From NCBI GenBank assembly GCA_017396665.1, contig JAFQLH010000025.1:1-50116 (forward strand): DNA of 50,116 nucleotides, read 5' to 3'. Source of the stretch: Oscillospiraceae bacterium. GTDB taxonomy: Bacteria > Bacillota > Clostridia > Oscillospirales > Ruminococcaceae. Position 1 is the stretch's first letter. Every line of letters begins with the position of its first letter. Below are positions 7,685 through 14,600 of this stretch, in pieces. The notes beneath the pieces are model-generated. The model was not told where the DNA came from. It was given only the letters and a program-made list of their open reading frames with translations, and did no database searches. The translations under genes were made by a program, and so were the position numbers.

Positions 7685-7746
7685 CAGCACTTTTTATGTA
7701 TGCTATAATATAGCTACGCTAACCCTGTTATTTATATATTTTGGGG
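7681..7746 (+). promoter_or_regulatory. Array E promoter and leader with anti-repeat
   Basis: TTGACA (7681-7686) contains the TGA stop of cas13d (7682-7684); 17-bp spacer; TATAAT (7704-7709); AACCCTGTTATTT starts at 7721. Confidence 0.9.
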
Positions 7747-8103
7747 GCTTAAGACCCCTGTAAAATTACAGGGGTCTAAAACGGGTCCTTCGCTATTCTT
7801 GGTGGGGGGTCTGCTTAAGACCCGTGTAAAATTACAGGGTTCTAAAACTCTGAATTCTTCATCAAGCTTTGCCATAAGGCTTAAGACCCGTGTAGAATCA
7901 CAGGGTTCTAAAACTAAGGGCAATGTCTACACGAGATTTCAACGGCTTAAGACCCGTGTAAAATTACAGGGTTCTAAAACCACGCTTCACATTCTTTTTT
8001 GCTCATAGGCGCTTAAGACCCGTGTAGAATTACAGGGTTCTAAAACCGACATAGGTCACATATTCACCAACGCGTTGCTTAAGACCCGTGTAAAATTACA
8101 GGG
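7747..8103 (+). CRISPR. Type VI-D CRISPR array E (5 spacers)
   Basis: Repeats 7747-7782, 7813-7848, 7879-7914, 7945-7980, 8011-8046 and a 27-nt terminal repeat 8077-8103. All five spacers are 30 nt (7783-7812, 7849-7878, 7915-7944, 7981-8010, 8047-8076). The first repeat has matched changes on both stem sides (GACCCCTG with CAGGGGTC), giving a fully paired stem. The longest array of the locus. Confidence 0.95.
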
Positions 8104-8136
8104 CTTAAGATGACGGAAAACAAAATCAGGACAAAA

Positions 8137-8165
8137 AATCCCCGCTCGGAAAACGAGTGGGGATT
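8137..8165 (+). terminator. Array E terminator (AATCCCC class)
   Basis: AATCCCCGCTC (8137-8147) and GAGTGGGGATT (8155-8165); weak T-tract. Confidence 0.8.
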
Positions 8166-8186
8166 ACTGTTTCTATACGGGTGTGA

Positions 8187-8251
8187 TTGACATCGTCTTT
8201 TATGTATGCTATAATGTAGCTACGCTAACCCTGTTATTTATATATTTTGGG
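8187..8251 (+). promoter_or_regulatory. Array F promoter and leader with anti-repeat
   Basis: TTGACA (8187-8192), 17-bp spacer, TATAAT (8210-8215), AACCCTGTTATTT from 8227. Confidence 0.9.
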
Positions 8252-8411
8252 GCTTAAGACCCCTGTAGAATTACAGGGTTCTAAAACCTGTCCTCTATTT
8301 TCTATACCTCTGTTAATGCTTAAGACCCGTGTAGAATTACAGGGTTCTAAAACACTGCTTTTTCGAGTTTAGGTACAGTTTTAAGCTTAAGACCCGTGTG
8401 AAATTACAGGG
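8252..8411 (+). CRISPR. Type VI-D CRISPR array F (2 spacers)
   Basis: Repeats 8252-8287 and 8318-8353, terminal 27-nt repeat 8385-8411. Spacers 8288-8317 and 8354-8384 (31 nt). The first repeat has GACCCCTG without the matching 3' change. Confidence 0.95.
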
Positions 8412-8444
8412 CTTGAGTGAACAGAAAACAAAATCAGGACAAAA

Positions 8445-8473
8445 AATCCCCGCTCAGAAAATGAGTGGGGATT
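8445..8473 (+). terminator. Array F terminator (AATCCCC class)
   Basis: AATCCCCGCTC (8445-8455) and GAGTGGGGATT (8463-8473); weak T-tract; the next promoter starts 18 bases on. Confidence 0.8.
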
Positions 8474-8491
8474 ACTGTTTCTATGTGGTGA

Positions 8492-8557
8492 TTGACATCA
8501 CCCTTTATGTATGCTATAATGTACTTACGCAAACCCTGTTATTTATATATTTTTGGG
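8492..8557 (+). promoter_or_regulatory. Array G promoter and leader with anti-repeat
   Basis: TTGACA (8492-8497), 17-bp spacer, TATAAT (8515-8520). The leader reads GCAAACCCTG instead of GCTAACCCTG, but AACCCTGTTATTT is kept (from 8532). Confidence 0.9.
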
Positions 8558-8716
8558 GCTTAAGACCCCTGTAAAATTACAGGGTTCTAAAACCATTGAC
8601 GCTAAAAGTGTCTCTATCCCAACGCTTAAGAGCCGTGTAAAATTTCAGGGTTCTAAAACTTAATCCTCTTCATAAGGATAAATTATAGTGCTTGAGAGCC
8701 GTGTGAAATTGCAGGG
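8558..8716 (+). CRISPR. Type VI-D CRISPR array G (2 spacers)
   Basis: Repeats 8558-8593 and 8624-8659, terminal repeat 8690-8716. Spacers 8594-8623 and 8660-8689, both 30 nt. Repeat 2 has AGAGCCG and a TTTCAGGG stem change; the terminal repeat has GCTTGAGAGCCG. Confidence 0.95.
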
Positions 8717-8749
8717 CTTAAGATGACAGAAAACAAAATCAGAACAAAA

Positions 8750-8778
8750 AATCCCCGCTCAGAAAATGAGTGGGGATT
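8750..8778 (+). terminator. Array G terminator (AATCCCC class)
   Basis: AATCCCCGCTC (8750-8760) and GAGTGGGGATT (8768-8778); weak T-tract. Confidence 0.8.
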
Positions 8779-8796
8779 ACTGTTTCTATGCGGTGA

Positions 8797-8861
8797 TTGA
8801 CATCGTCTTTTATGTATGCTATAATATAGCTACGCTAACCCTGTTATTTATATATTTTTGG
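8797..8861 (+). promoter_or_regulatory. Array H promoter and leader with anti-repeat
   Basis: TTGACA (8797-8802), 17-bp spacer, TATAAT (8820-8825), AACCCTGTTATTT from 8837. F, G and H promoters are 305 bases apart, as expected of duplicated cassettes. Confidence 0.9.
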
Positions 8862-9020
8862 GCTTAAGAGCCGTGTAAAATTACAGGGTTCTAAAACAGC
8901 CGTTGCAAAAGCGTTGTTTATGTACTTGCTTAAGACCCGTGTAAAATTACAGGGTTCTAAAACGGGTGGTTTGAAAAGTACCTTGATGCAGATGCTTAAG
9001 ACCCGTGTAAAACTACAGGG
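8862..9020 (+). CRISPR. Type VI-D CRISPR array H (2 spacers)
   Basis: Repeats 8862-8897 and 8928-8963, terminal 27-nt repeat 8994-9020. Spacers 8898-8927 and 8964-8993, both 30 nt. Last array of the second cluster. Confidence 0.95.
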
Positions 9021-9057
9021 CTTAAGTGAACGGAAAACAAAATCAGGACAAAAAAAG

Positions 9058-9098
9058 AAAACCTTAATCAGAAAAAATCTGATTACGGTTTTTTATTT
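9058..9098 (+). terminator. Array H terminator (strong AACCTTAATCAG class)
   Basis: AAAACCTTAATCAG (9058-9071), 7-nt loop, CTGATTACGGTTTT (9079-9092) with one mismatch, then a T-tract. As in array C, the cluster-final array has this class. Confidence 0.85.
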
Positions 9099-9283
9099 TT
9101 CAAAATATTCAGAAAAACTTTGTTTTTGTCCCTTGTGGGGTACGCTTTCGACTCGTGAGAATCGGTGTTCGTTGATATAATATACTTAGAGGACAGATAA
9201 AAGGTCCGAGTGGTAAATCATCAGGAACCGCCACTATATTATTAGTGACAGGAAGAAACGTAAACATCAAGGAGGAAAAAACT

Positions 9284-10366
9284 ATGAAGAACAACGAAAG
9301 AATTAACGAAATCAAGGGTATGATGACAGCGTTCAGCACAGTATGCTGTCGAAGAAATGAGGTGCTTGCACAGTATCTCAAGCTTCAGGAGGAAATCCTG
9401 AGATTGTCACTTCGTGACGGATACATCGACAAGGGCAAGCAGAGAATCGAGGATGCTTATGCGTGCCTAAAGGAGAGAAGCGAGCAGCTCGGTAGTCCTG
9501 CAACCGAGGAGCTTGAACAGTTCAGAAAGGACCAGAAGGATATTTCTTATGAAATAAGGGCATTTATTTCAGGGGAAATAGGTGAGAACAGGGCACAGCA
9601 TAGTCTTGATTCTCTCAGAACAAAGCACAGAATTATGCGAAATGTTGAACTCGAAGACGGAGACCACAGGACTGAGCTTGACTTTATCGTGTTCACCAGA
9701 AAAGCGGTGTTTCATCTTGAAATCAAGAATCCGCAAAGGGATATACACATTGACAGCAAGGGCAACTACTTCCGCATAACCGACAGCGAGTGCTTTGATT
9801 CAAACATCGGCGAAAAGATGAATGATAAGGAGTACCTGCTCAGAAAGGCAATCAAGGGTTCAGGTATAAGTAACATCAATATAGTGAGTATGGTTGTTTT
9901 CACAAACAGCAGAAGCAATGTTTGTAATGAGTATGAGTTTCTCAAGGTTGCTTTTCTCAGCAGTCTTCCGAGAATCATCGACAATTACAATGGCTACAAC
10001 ATCTATTCCGATGACGACATCGAGAGCATGATTGATGCCGTTGAGGATTCAGCTTGTCAGGGCCGCTACTATTCAAACCTGGATATTCGCAGAATCAAGG
10101 AAAACTTCGCAACGCTCCTTGCGAAGCTTGAAGAGGCTGAAAATGCTGCTTTGAATGAAGCCACTAATTCGCAGTCAGTAACAGATGAGGTATCTAATAC
10201 TGAAACTGAATCCGAGGCTGTAGTCCATAAGAGTAATCAGGCAGTGCTTAGTACTTTGACTAAGCGAAGCCCTTATTCAGTGGCTGCCTGCGTAACTCTG
10301 GCAGCTGTGGGTATAGGGTACATAGTGGAAGGACTGGTCAGAAGGTATACGTTGAGGAGGAGTTAA
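9284..10366 (+). CDS. NERD-domain (nuclease-related) membrane protein
   Basis: A 360-residue protein. Start ATG 9284 has AAGGAGG about 8 bases upstream; an earlier ATG at 9245 does not. The N-terminal 100 residues are charged and helical, probably coiled coil. A NERD domain follows at about residues 100-210: GENRAQHSL, then ELDFIVFTRKAVFHLEIKN, where D and E-x-K match the restriction-like nuclease core. The C-terminus has a Ser/Thr/Glu-rich linker and a short hydrophobic helix (VAACVTLAAVGIGYIV) with a basic end, so it is likely membrane-tethered. NERD proteins are thought to act on DNA or RNA but their role is not settled. It heads a five-gene run (to 11468) next to the Cas13d island. Confidence 0.8.
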   Translation: MKNNERINEIKGMMTAFSTVCCRRNEVLAQYLKLQEEILRLSLRDGYIDKGKQRIEDAYACLKERSEQLGSPATEELEQFRKDQKDISYEIRAFISGEIGENRAQHSLDSLRTKHRIMRNVELEDGDHRTELDFIVFTRKAVFHLEIKNPQRDIHIDSKGNYFRITDSECFDSNIGEKMNDKEYLLRKAIKGSGISNINIVSMVVFTNSRSNVCNEYEFLKVAFLSSLPRIIDNYNGYNIYSDDDIESMIDAVEDSACQGRYYSNLDIRRIKENFATLLAKLEEAENAALNEATNSQSVTDEVSNTETESEAVVHKSNQAVLSTLTKRSPYSVAACVTLAAVGIGYIVEGLVRRYTLRRS

Positions 10367-10367
10367 T

Positions 10368-10508
10368 ATGAATGGTTTCGTAAAAGGATTGGTAACAATG
10401 GCACTTATCATCTACATAGTTTCGCCGATTGACGCTGTACCCGGCCCTATCGACGACGTGTTCTTGATACTGTTGGCTATGGCATCCAACAAGGCAGCCG
10501 AAGAATAG
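10368..10508 (+). CDS. DUF1232/YkvA-like membrane microprotein
   Basis: A 46-residue peptide, starting one base after the NERD gene stop with AGGAGGAG upstream. It has one hydrophobic segment and the motif YIVSPIDAVPGPIDD, which matches the core of DUF1232 (usually Y.iSPiDliPd.....G..DD). It is far shorter than usual DUF1232 proteins, keeping mainly the motif. Position and spacing imply translation with the NERD protein. Confidence 0.7.
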   Translation: MNGFVKGLVTMALIIYIVSPIDAVPGPIDDVFLILLAMASNKAAEE

Positions 10509-10577
10509 GGGGGATAATATGGCTGCCTTGCATCATTCAGAGTGTTTTGGTTTTATAGTCTTGAGGAGGTAATGAAA

Positions 10578-10922
10578 ATGTCAGAATTCAAGGAGCTTAT
10601 GGAAGCAACAAAAGGTTCAGCGAGAGATATGACAAGTCACCTGACCGGCTTTGGCGGTGGCAGTATGAGAAAGGGGATAGAGCGAATTGCAAATGAGCAG
10701 CGTCGTGCCGGCATGCTGAAGGGTATTTCAATAGCATCCACGCTGTTTCTAGCGTGCGGCCTTATAGCAGGTGAAATCAAGAAGAAACAGCACCGGAAGG
10801 ATGTTGACCAGGCATACGACAGAGGTCGTAATGATGGCTTGAAGCAGGTTACGATAACCATTGAAACCGAGAATGAAGGGAGCGAAGAATATGAGTATTT
10901 ACAAGCCGGGAAGACCGAGTAA
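10578..10922 (+). CDS. Small single-pass membrane protein of unknown function
   Basis: A 114-residue protein from ATG 10578, chosen because AGGAGG (10564-10569) is 8 bases upstream; ATG 10572 is too close. It has a Gly-rich N-terminal part (LTGFGGGSMRKG), a hydrophobic helix (ISIASTLFLACGLIAGEI) followed by KKKQHRKD, and an acidic tail. I do not recognise it. Its end overlaps the GIY-YIG gene by 32 bases, so the two are translationally linked. Confidence 0.65.
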   Translation: MSEFKELMEATKGSARDMTSHLTGFGGGSMRKGIERIANEQRRAGMLKGISIASTLFLACGLIAGEIKKKQHRKDVDQAYDRGRNDGLKQVTITIETENEGSEEYEYLQAGKTE

Positions 10923-11223
10923 ATTCAATCCGTTTACAGGCAAGGGTAACAAACCGCCGTCAAGTCCGGGCGAGTACCGAATCAGAGATAAAGGAGGGAA
11001 TCTTAGCTACATAGGTGAAACCTGTGACTTGCTCAGACGCACAAGCGAGCATATCCGCTCAGGCAAACTCTCATCCGGTGGTACAGTTGAGTACAAGGTG
11101 GCTGACGGAAGGTCTTCATCAGCAACACGTCGTGAGCACGAGCGAATGAAGATTCTGCAGCACAATCCGTTTCTCAACCGTTCTTCGGGCGGAGAGGGAA
11201 GAATCGCAAAGAAGAAAAAGTAA
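10891..11223 (+). CDS. Single-domain GIY-YIG nuclease-like protein
   Basis: A 110-residue protein from ATG 10891 (GGGAGCG upstream). It begins with a basic N-terminus (GRPSKFNPFTGKGNKP), then GEYRIRD....LSYIGETCDLLRRTSEHIRSG, which fits the GIY-YIG pattern (here EYR and YIG, followed by the conserved Arg and His). The C-terminus carries NPFLNRSSGG and a basic tail. GIY-YIG domains cut DNA; a stand-alone form of this size has no set role. The usual catalytic Glu of the family could be E in RREHERM or be missing; I cannot decide. Part of the NERD operon. Confidence 0.7.
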   Translation: MSIYKPGRPSKFNPFTGKGNKPPSSPGEYRIRDKGGNLSYIGETCDLLRRTSEHIRSGKLSSGGTVEYKVADGRSSSATRREHERMKILQHNPFLNRSSGGEGRIAKKKK

Positions 11224-11255
11224 TGGTAATGACGAAATCAGGGAGGAATCGAATT

Positions 11256-11468
11256 ATGGCAAAGTATATTGTTAACATGGTTGATGCGTACACACGTGAG
11301 GTTCTTGAAACAGAGGACGAGGTATTCGACACAGAGGAAGAGGCAGAAGAATATGCATGCGAATGCGGCGGTGCATTTGCAACAGGCGCAGAGGTGCTGA
11401 TGCTCTCAGGCAGAGATTACATTCCACCGGAGGATGTTGAGTTCGTTGTCGAAGAAATCGATGATTAA
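11256..11468 (+). CDS. Small acidic protein of unknown function
   Basis: A 70-residue protein from ATG 11256, with GGGAGG 9 bases upstream. It is strongly acidic, with a repeated ETEDEVFDTEEEAEEYA segment and two Cys (CECGG). It resembles small acidic proteins on phages and plasmids that may mimic DNA or bind partners, but I do not recognise a family. Last clear gene of the NERD operon. Confidence 0.6.
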   Translation: MAKYIVNMVDAYTREVLETEDEVFDTEEEAEEYACECGGAFATGAEVLMLSGRDYIPPEDVEFVVEEIDD

Positions 11469-11510
11469 AGGCTCTTGTGAGCAGGGAGGTGATGCAGGGT
11501 AAAACGGCTT

Positions 11511-11648
11511 TTGATTAAATGCTATATAGTATCATGTATAGCAGGTATTATCATAAAGTGTGCGGTACATTATATCGAGGCACAGTACATCAATGGCTTT
11601 GAGGGTGCTCTGCATGATTGCTACACAGGCATATCCTTAGAACTATAA
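11511..11648 (+). CDS. Possible 45-residue membrane peptide (TTG start)
   Basis: An open frame from TTG 11511 to TAA 11646-11648 with a hydrophobic start (KCYIVSCIAGIIIKC). The nearest good ribosome binding site, GGGAGG at about 11484, instead serves GTG/ATG codons of a frame that stops after 9 residues. It may be a decayed gene or not a gene. Confidence 0.25.
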   Translation: MIKCYIVSCIAGIIIKCAVHYIEAQYINGFEGALHDCYTGISLEL

Positions 11649-11650
11649 AC

Positions 11651-11682
11651 CACCCCCGACAGTGTTTTTACTGTCGGGGGTG
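11651..11682. terminator. Bidirectional terminator between NERD operon and helicase gene
   Basis: CACCCCCGACAGT and ACTGTCGGGGGTG form a 13-bp stem with a T-rich loop, between convergent transcription units. Confidence 0.9.
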
Positions 11683-11696
11683 TCGTTTTTGGGTTA

Positions 11697-14600
11697 TTAT
11701 TTTGATAGCTTCATATCAGCGAGGACAACTGCAGTTTCTTCTGTATCATTTTCACCTTTCCAAGCAACAATAAAACGTATTTTGCCATCAACAGGTTTGT
11801 ATCCCAGCTTTTCGAGATGGAGTAGCTTTTCGCAGAAAGCCTTTGAAAACTTTGCAATTGCTACACTCCTGCCATTAACCTCTGCTGTGAGATATGAATT
11901 TGAAACTGAAAGCTTATCACCACTTCGCAGCTTAAAAATAATATCTTTTTTGCCTTTGAAGAAATCAAGCACTACGTCTCGATGAGATAATTGCACAGAT
12001 ATTTCCTGAGCGGTAGAATAATCGGTATTGTCTGATATATGTACAACATCATCCATGTGGTAGTTATCAAACAACTCAGTGTTACTGTGAATATAAAGCT
12101 CTGACTTGGCACGGGTCATTCCTACATATATCTTTCGCTTTTCTTCATCAGTTTTAGCAGTGTCACCCTTGAGCATAATGTACACCGCATCAAACTCATG
12201 TCCCTTTGACTTATGTATTGTGGATACATAAACTATTCCTTTTTCATCATTGTAGAAATCTTCGTATTTTGATTCTTTTATGAATTCCTGAAGGTCATTG
12301 CGGTATTTGGTTCTATTCGTTGTTTCAAAGTCCCTTATCAGGTTTTTGCATATTTCAAGACAACTGCTTTCTGAATAGGCGGAACATAGCTTTTCTTTCG
12401 CCTTAGACCATAGATTGTTCGGAATTACAGGCGTTTTAAGACCTCTGTCTATCTGTTTCAGGAAATATCTTATCTCGACAAGGTCATACAAATTAAAACC
12501 ATCGAGAGATTGTATAAGCTTTGCCCTGACATTTTTTCTCGTCAACAGACCGGTGATTTGTAGAGCCTCGTCATTGGTGCTGGTCAACACGCAGCATCTG
12601 TTGTCCTTTCGTGTTCTGATTAGCTGGTTTACAACGGCTTCTTCCATGTTGGCACAACTGTGATGAGTGATACGAACAATGCCGGATTTGGAATTGACGG
12701 ACTCGATAGGTGCAGACTTCATTCTGTTGTTTATAGACTTAGCAAATGCATTAGCAAGGCTTACGATGTTTGAACAGCTGCGGTAGTTTTCTGTCATCTC
12801 ATATTTACGTGCACCGTATTCGGAAATCAGTGTACGTAGATATGCTGAGCTTGAACCTCTGAATTCATAGATATTCTGGTCGTCATCACCTACGGCGATT
12901 AAACGCATATTGTCGTTGTTATGCATCAAGGCTCTGACTAATGAGAATTCCTGCTCGGACATATCCTGAGCTTCGTCAATTACAAGAACACTTTTAGTTA
13001 TTCGTCCTTGCTCTACTTCTCCGTTCATAATGAGCTCAGAGGCATCTTTTACAACGTCATTTGCACCTTCGAGACTTCCTATCTTTCCGAGAAGGTCAAA
13101 GCAGTATGAATGGAATGTTTTGATTTCAACAAAGCTTGACGCATTTCCAATAAGACCAAATAAGCGTTTTTTGAATTCGGTAGCGGCGGCTCTTGAAAAC
13201 GTAAGCATAAGTAATTGCTCGTGCTTTACATCTTCAAGCAAAAGTAATGCGGCTAACTTGTGTACGAGCACTCTTGTTTTTCCGCTTCCCGGTCCTGCAG
13301 CTACAACAATATACTTAGATTCTGAATCGCTGATTATTTCGGACTGTTTATCAGACAGTTCACCAAAAAGCTGATGGTACTTATCAGGAGTAATATTACG
13401 TTCGATTTCTTTTGCACGGTCACCGCTGAAGTATTTTGCGATGAACTTTTTGAAATCCATCTGGAAGTAATTCTGGACAAATTCAAGTGCTGCGTTGTAG
13501 TCACGAACCATCAGATTTGCGTACTCTCCGACAATGTGTATCTGCTGTATTTTTTGCTTGTAAAATTCATCAAGGAAACGATAGTCGTCGAGCTTGTACT
13601 GAATTCTGTTATCTGTAATAATACGCTTTATTTCCATACCATTGTAGAGCACTAGGAATCCACCCTCAAGTCGTAAGGCTCCTATTTTTGATAGATAAAG
13701 CAAAGCATCTTCGACATCGTGCAGAGTAATATCTTTTGCTGAGCTGTTAAAAGAAGGCGTCGATTGGTACTGCTGAAAAAGGCCGACAAGAGAGAATAGA
13801 ATAGGCTTTTCTCCACGTTGCGACGCAGGGACATTGCTTGCCATAGAAAACAGTTCGCTGATAATGAACTTGCACAAATCAATCCTCAATTCAAACTTCG
13901 TAATCAGTTTACTAATTTCCATTGTAGGAACCAGTAGGACTGATGAAGAATTGAATTGCGGTTTATGAATGTAGTTTTTTATTGTGTGATAGAACATAAG
14001 TGTCCTGATGTTCTTTACCGTTGATGAGTTGATGCCATTACCCAAAGCCTGTTCATTTAGCTCTTTGATATTAACCTCGCAACCCTCATCTGTAAATTGG
14101 GATATAAGGAATCTCTCAAGCTTTGAGAATCTTTCCAGTACGAGCATGGACTTGTTTTCTGTATCTGATGCAAATATGTAAGCAGACATATCCATAGAAT
14201 CAGCAAGAAGGCTATCCTGTCGCATAAGGTTTACGGCGTCGATGACATCACTTTTTGACAAGCCGAGGATATCTGCAAGATAGTCGATACGTGATTCTGC
14301 AACATCGTTTCCGGCCGAAGCAATACTTCTGCTTGAAATCAATGCCTTAATAATTCTTTTAGCATCCATCTTTTGCTTGTCGGAATAAAGCGTTGAAGTT
14401 TCAATCTTGAGTGATGCTTCGACCATATCCTTTGCAAGTATACTTGTAGCATATACGTGTGGGACATTTCTTCCACGCTTTATATATCCCGCAGTTTCAA
14501 GTGCAGATATAGCGGTTTTAACTCTAGTTTCTATGTCGTTTACGGAATCGTCCCAGCCTGCTTGACGTGCTATCTCCAGAGGAGAACAGCAAATGCTGGG

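Noticed and set aside
7732-8008. Open frames on both strands through array E with repeated peptides such as LKTRVKLQGSKT
   Set aside because: They are translations of CRISPR repeats and spacers; the repeat lacks stops in some frames, which gives artificial repeat proteins.
1936-9100. Possibility that the arrays belong to a type II, V or other Cas system
   Set aside because: The repeat (CCC stem, TTCTAAAAC end), 30-nt spacers and the only effector present all fit Cas13d; no Cas9, Cas12 or tracrRNA-type gene is visible. The leader anti-repeat is reported as a finding, not as a tracrRNA.
8914-9180. 88-residue frame across arrays H and its terminator
   Set aside because: Same cause: repeat-derived sequence read through the terminator, no ribosome binding site.
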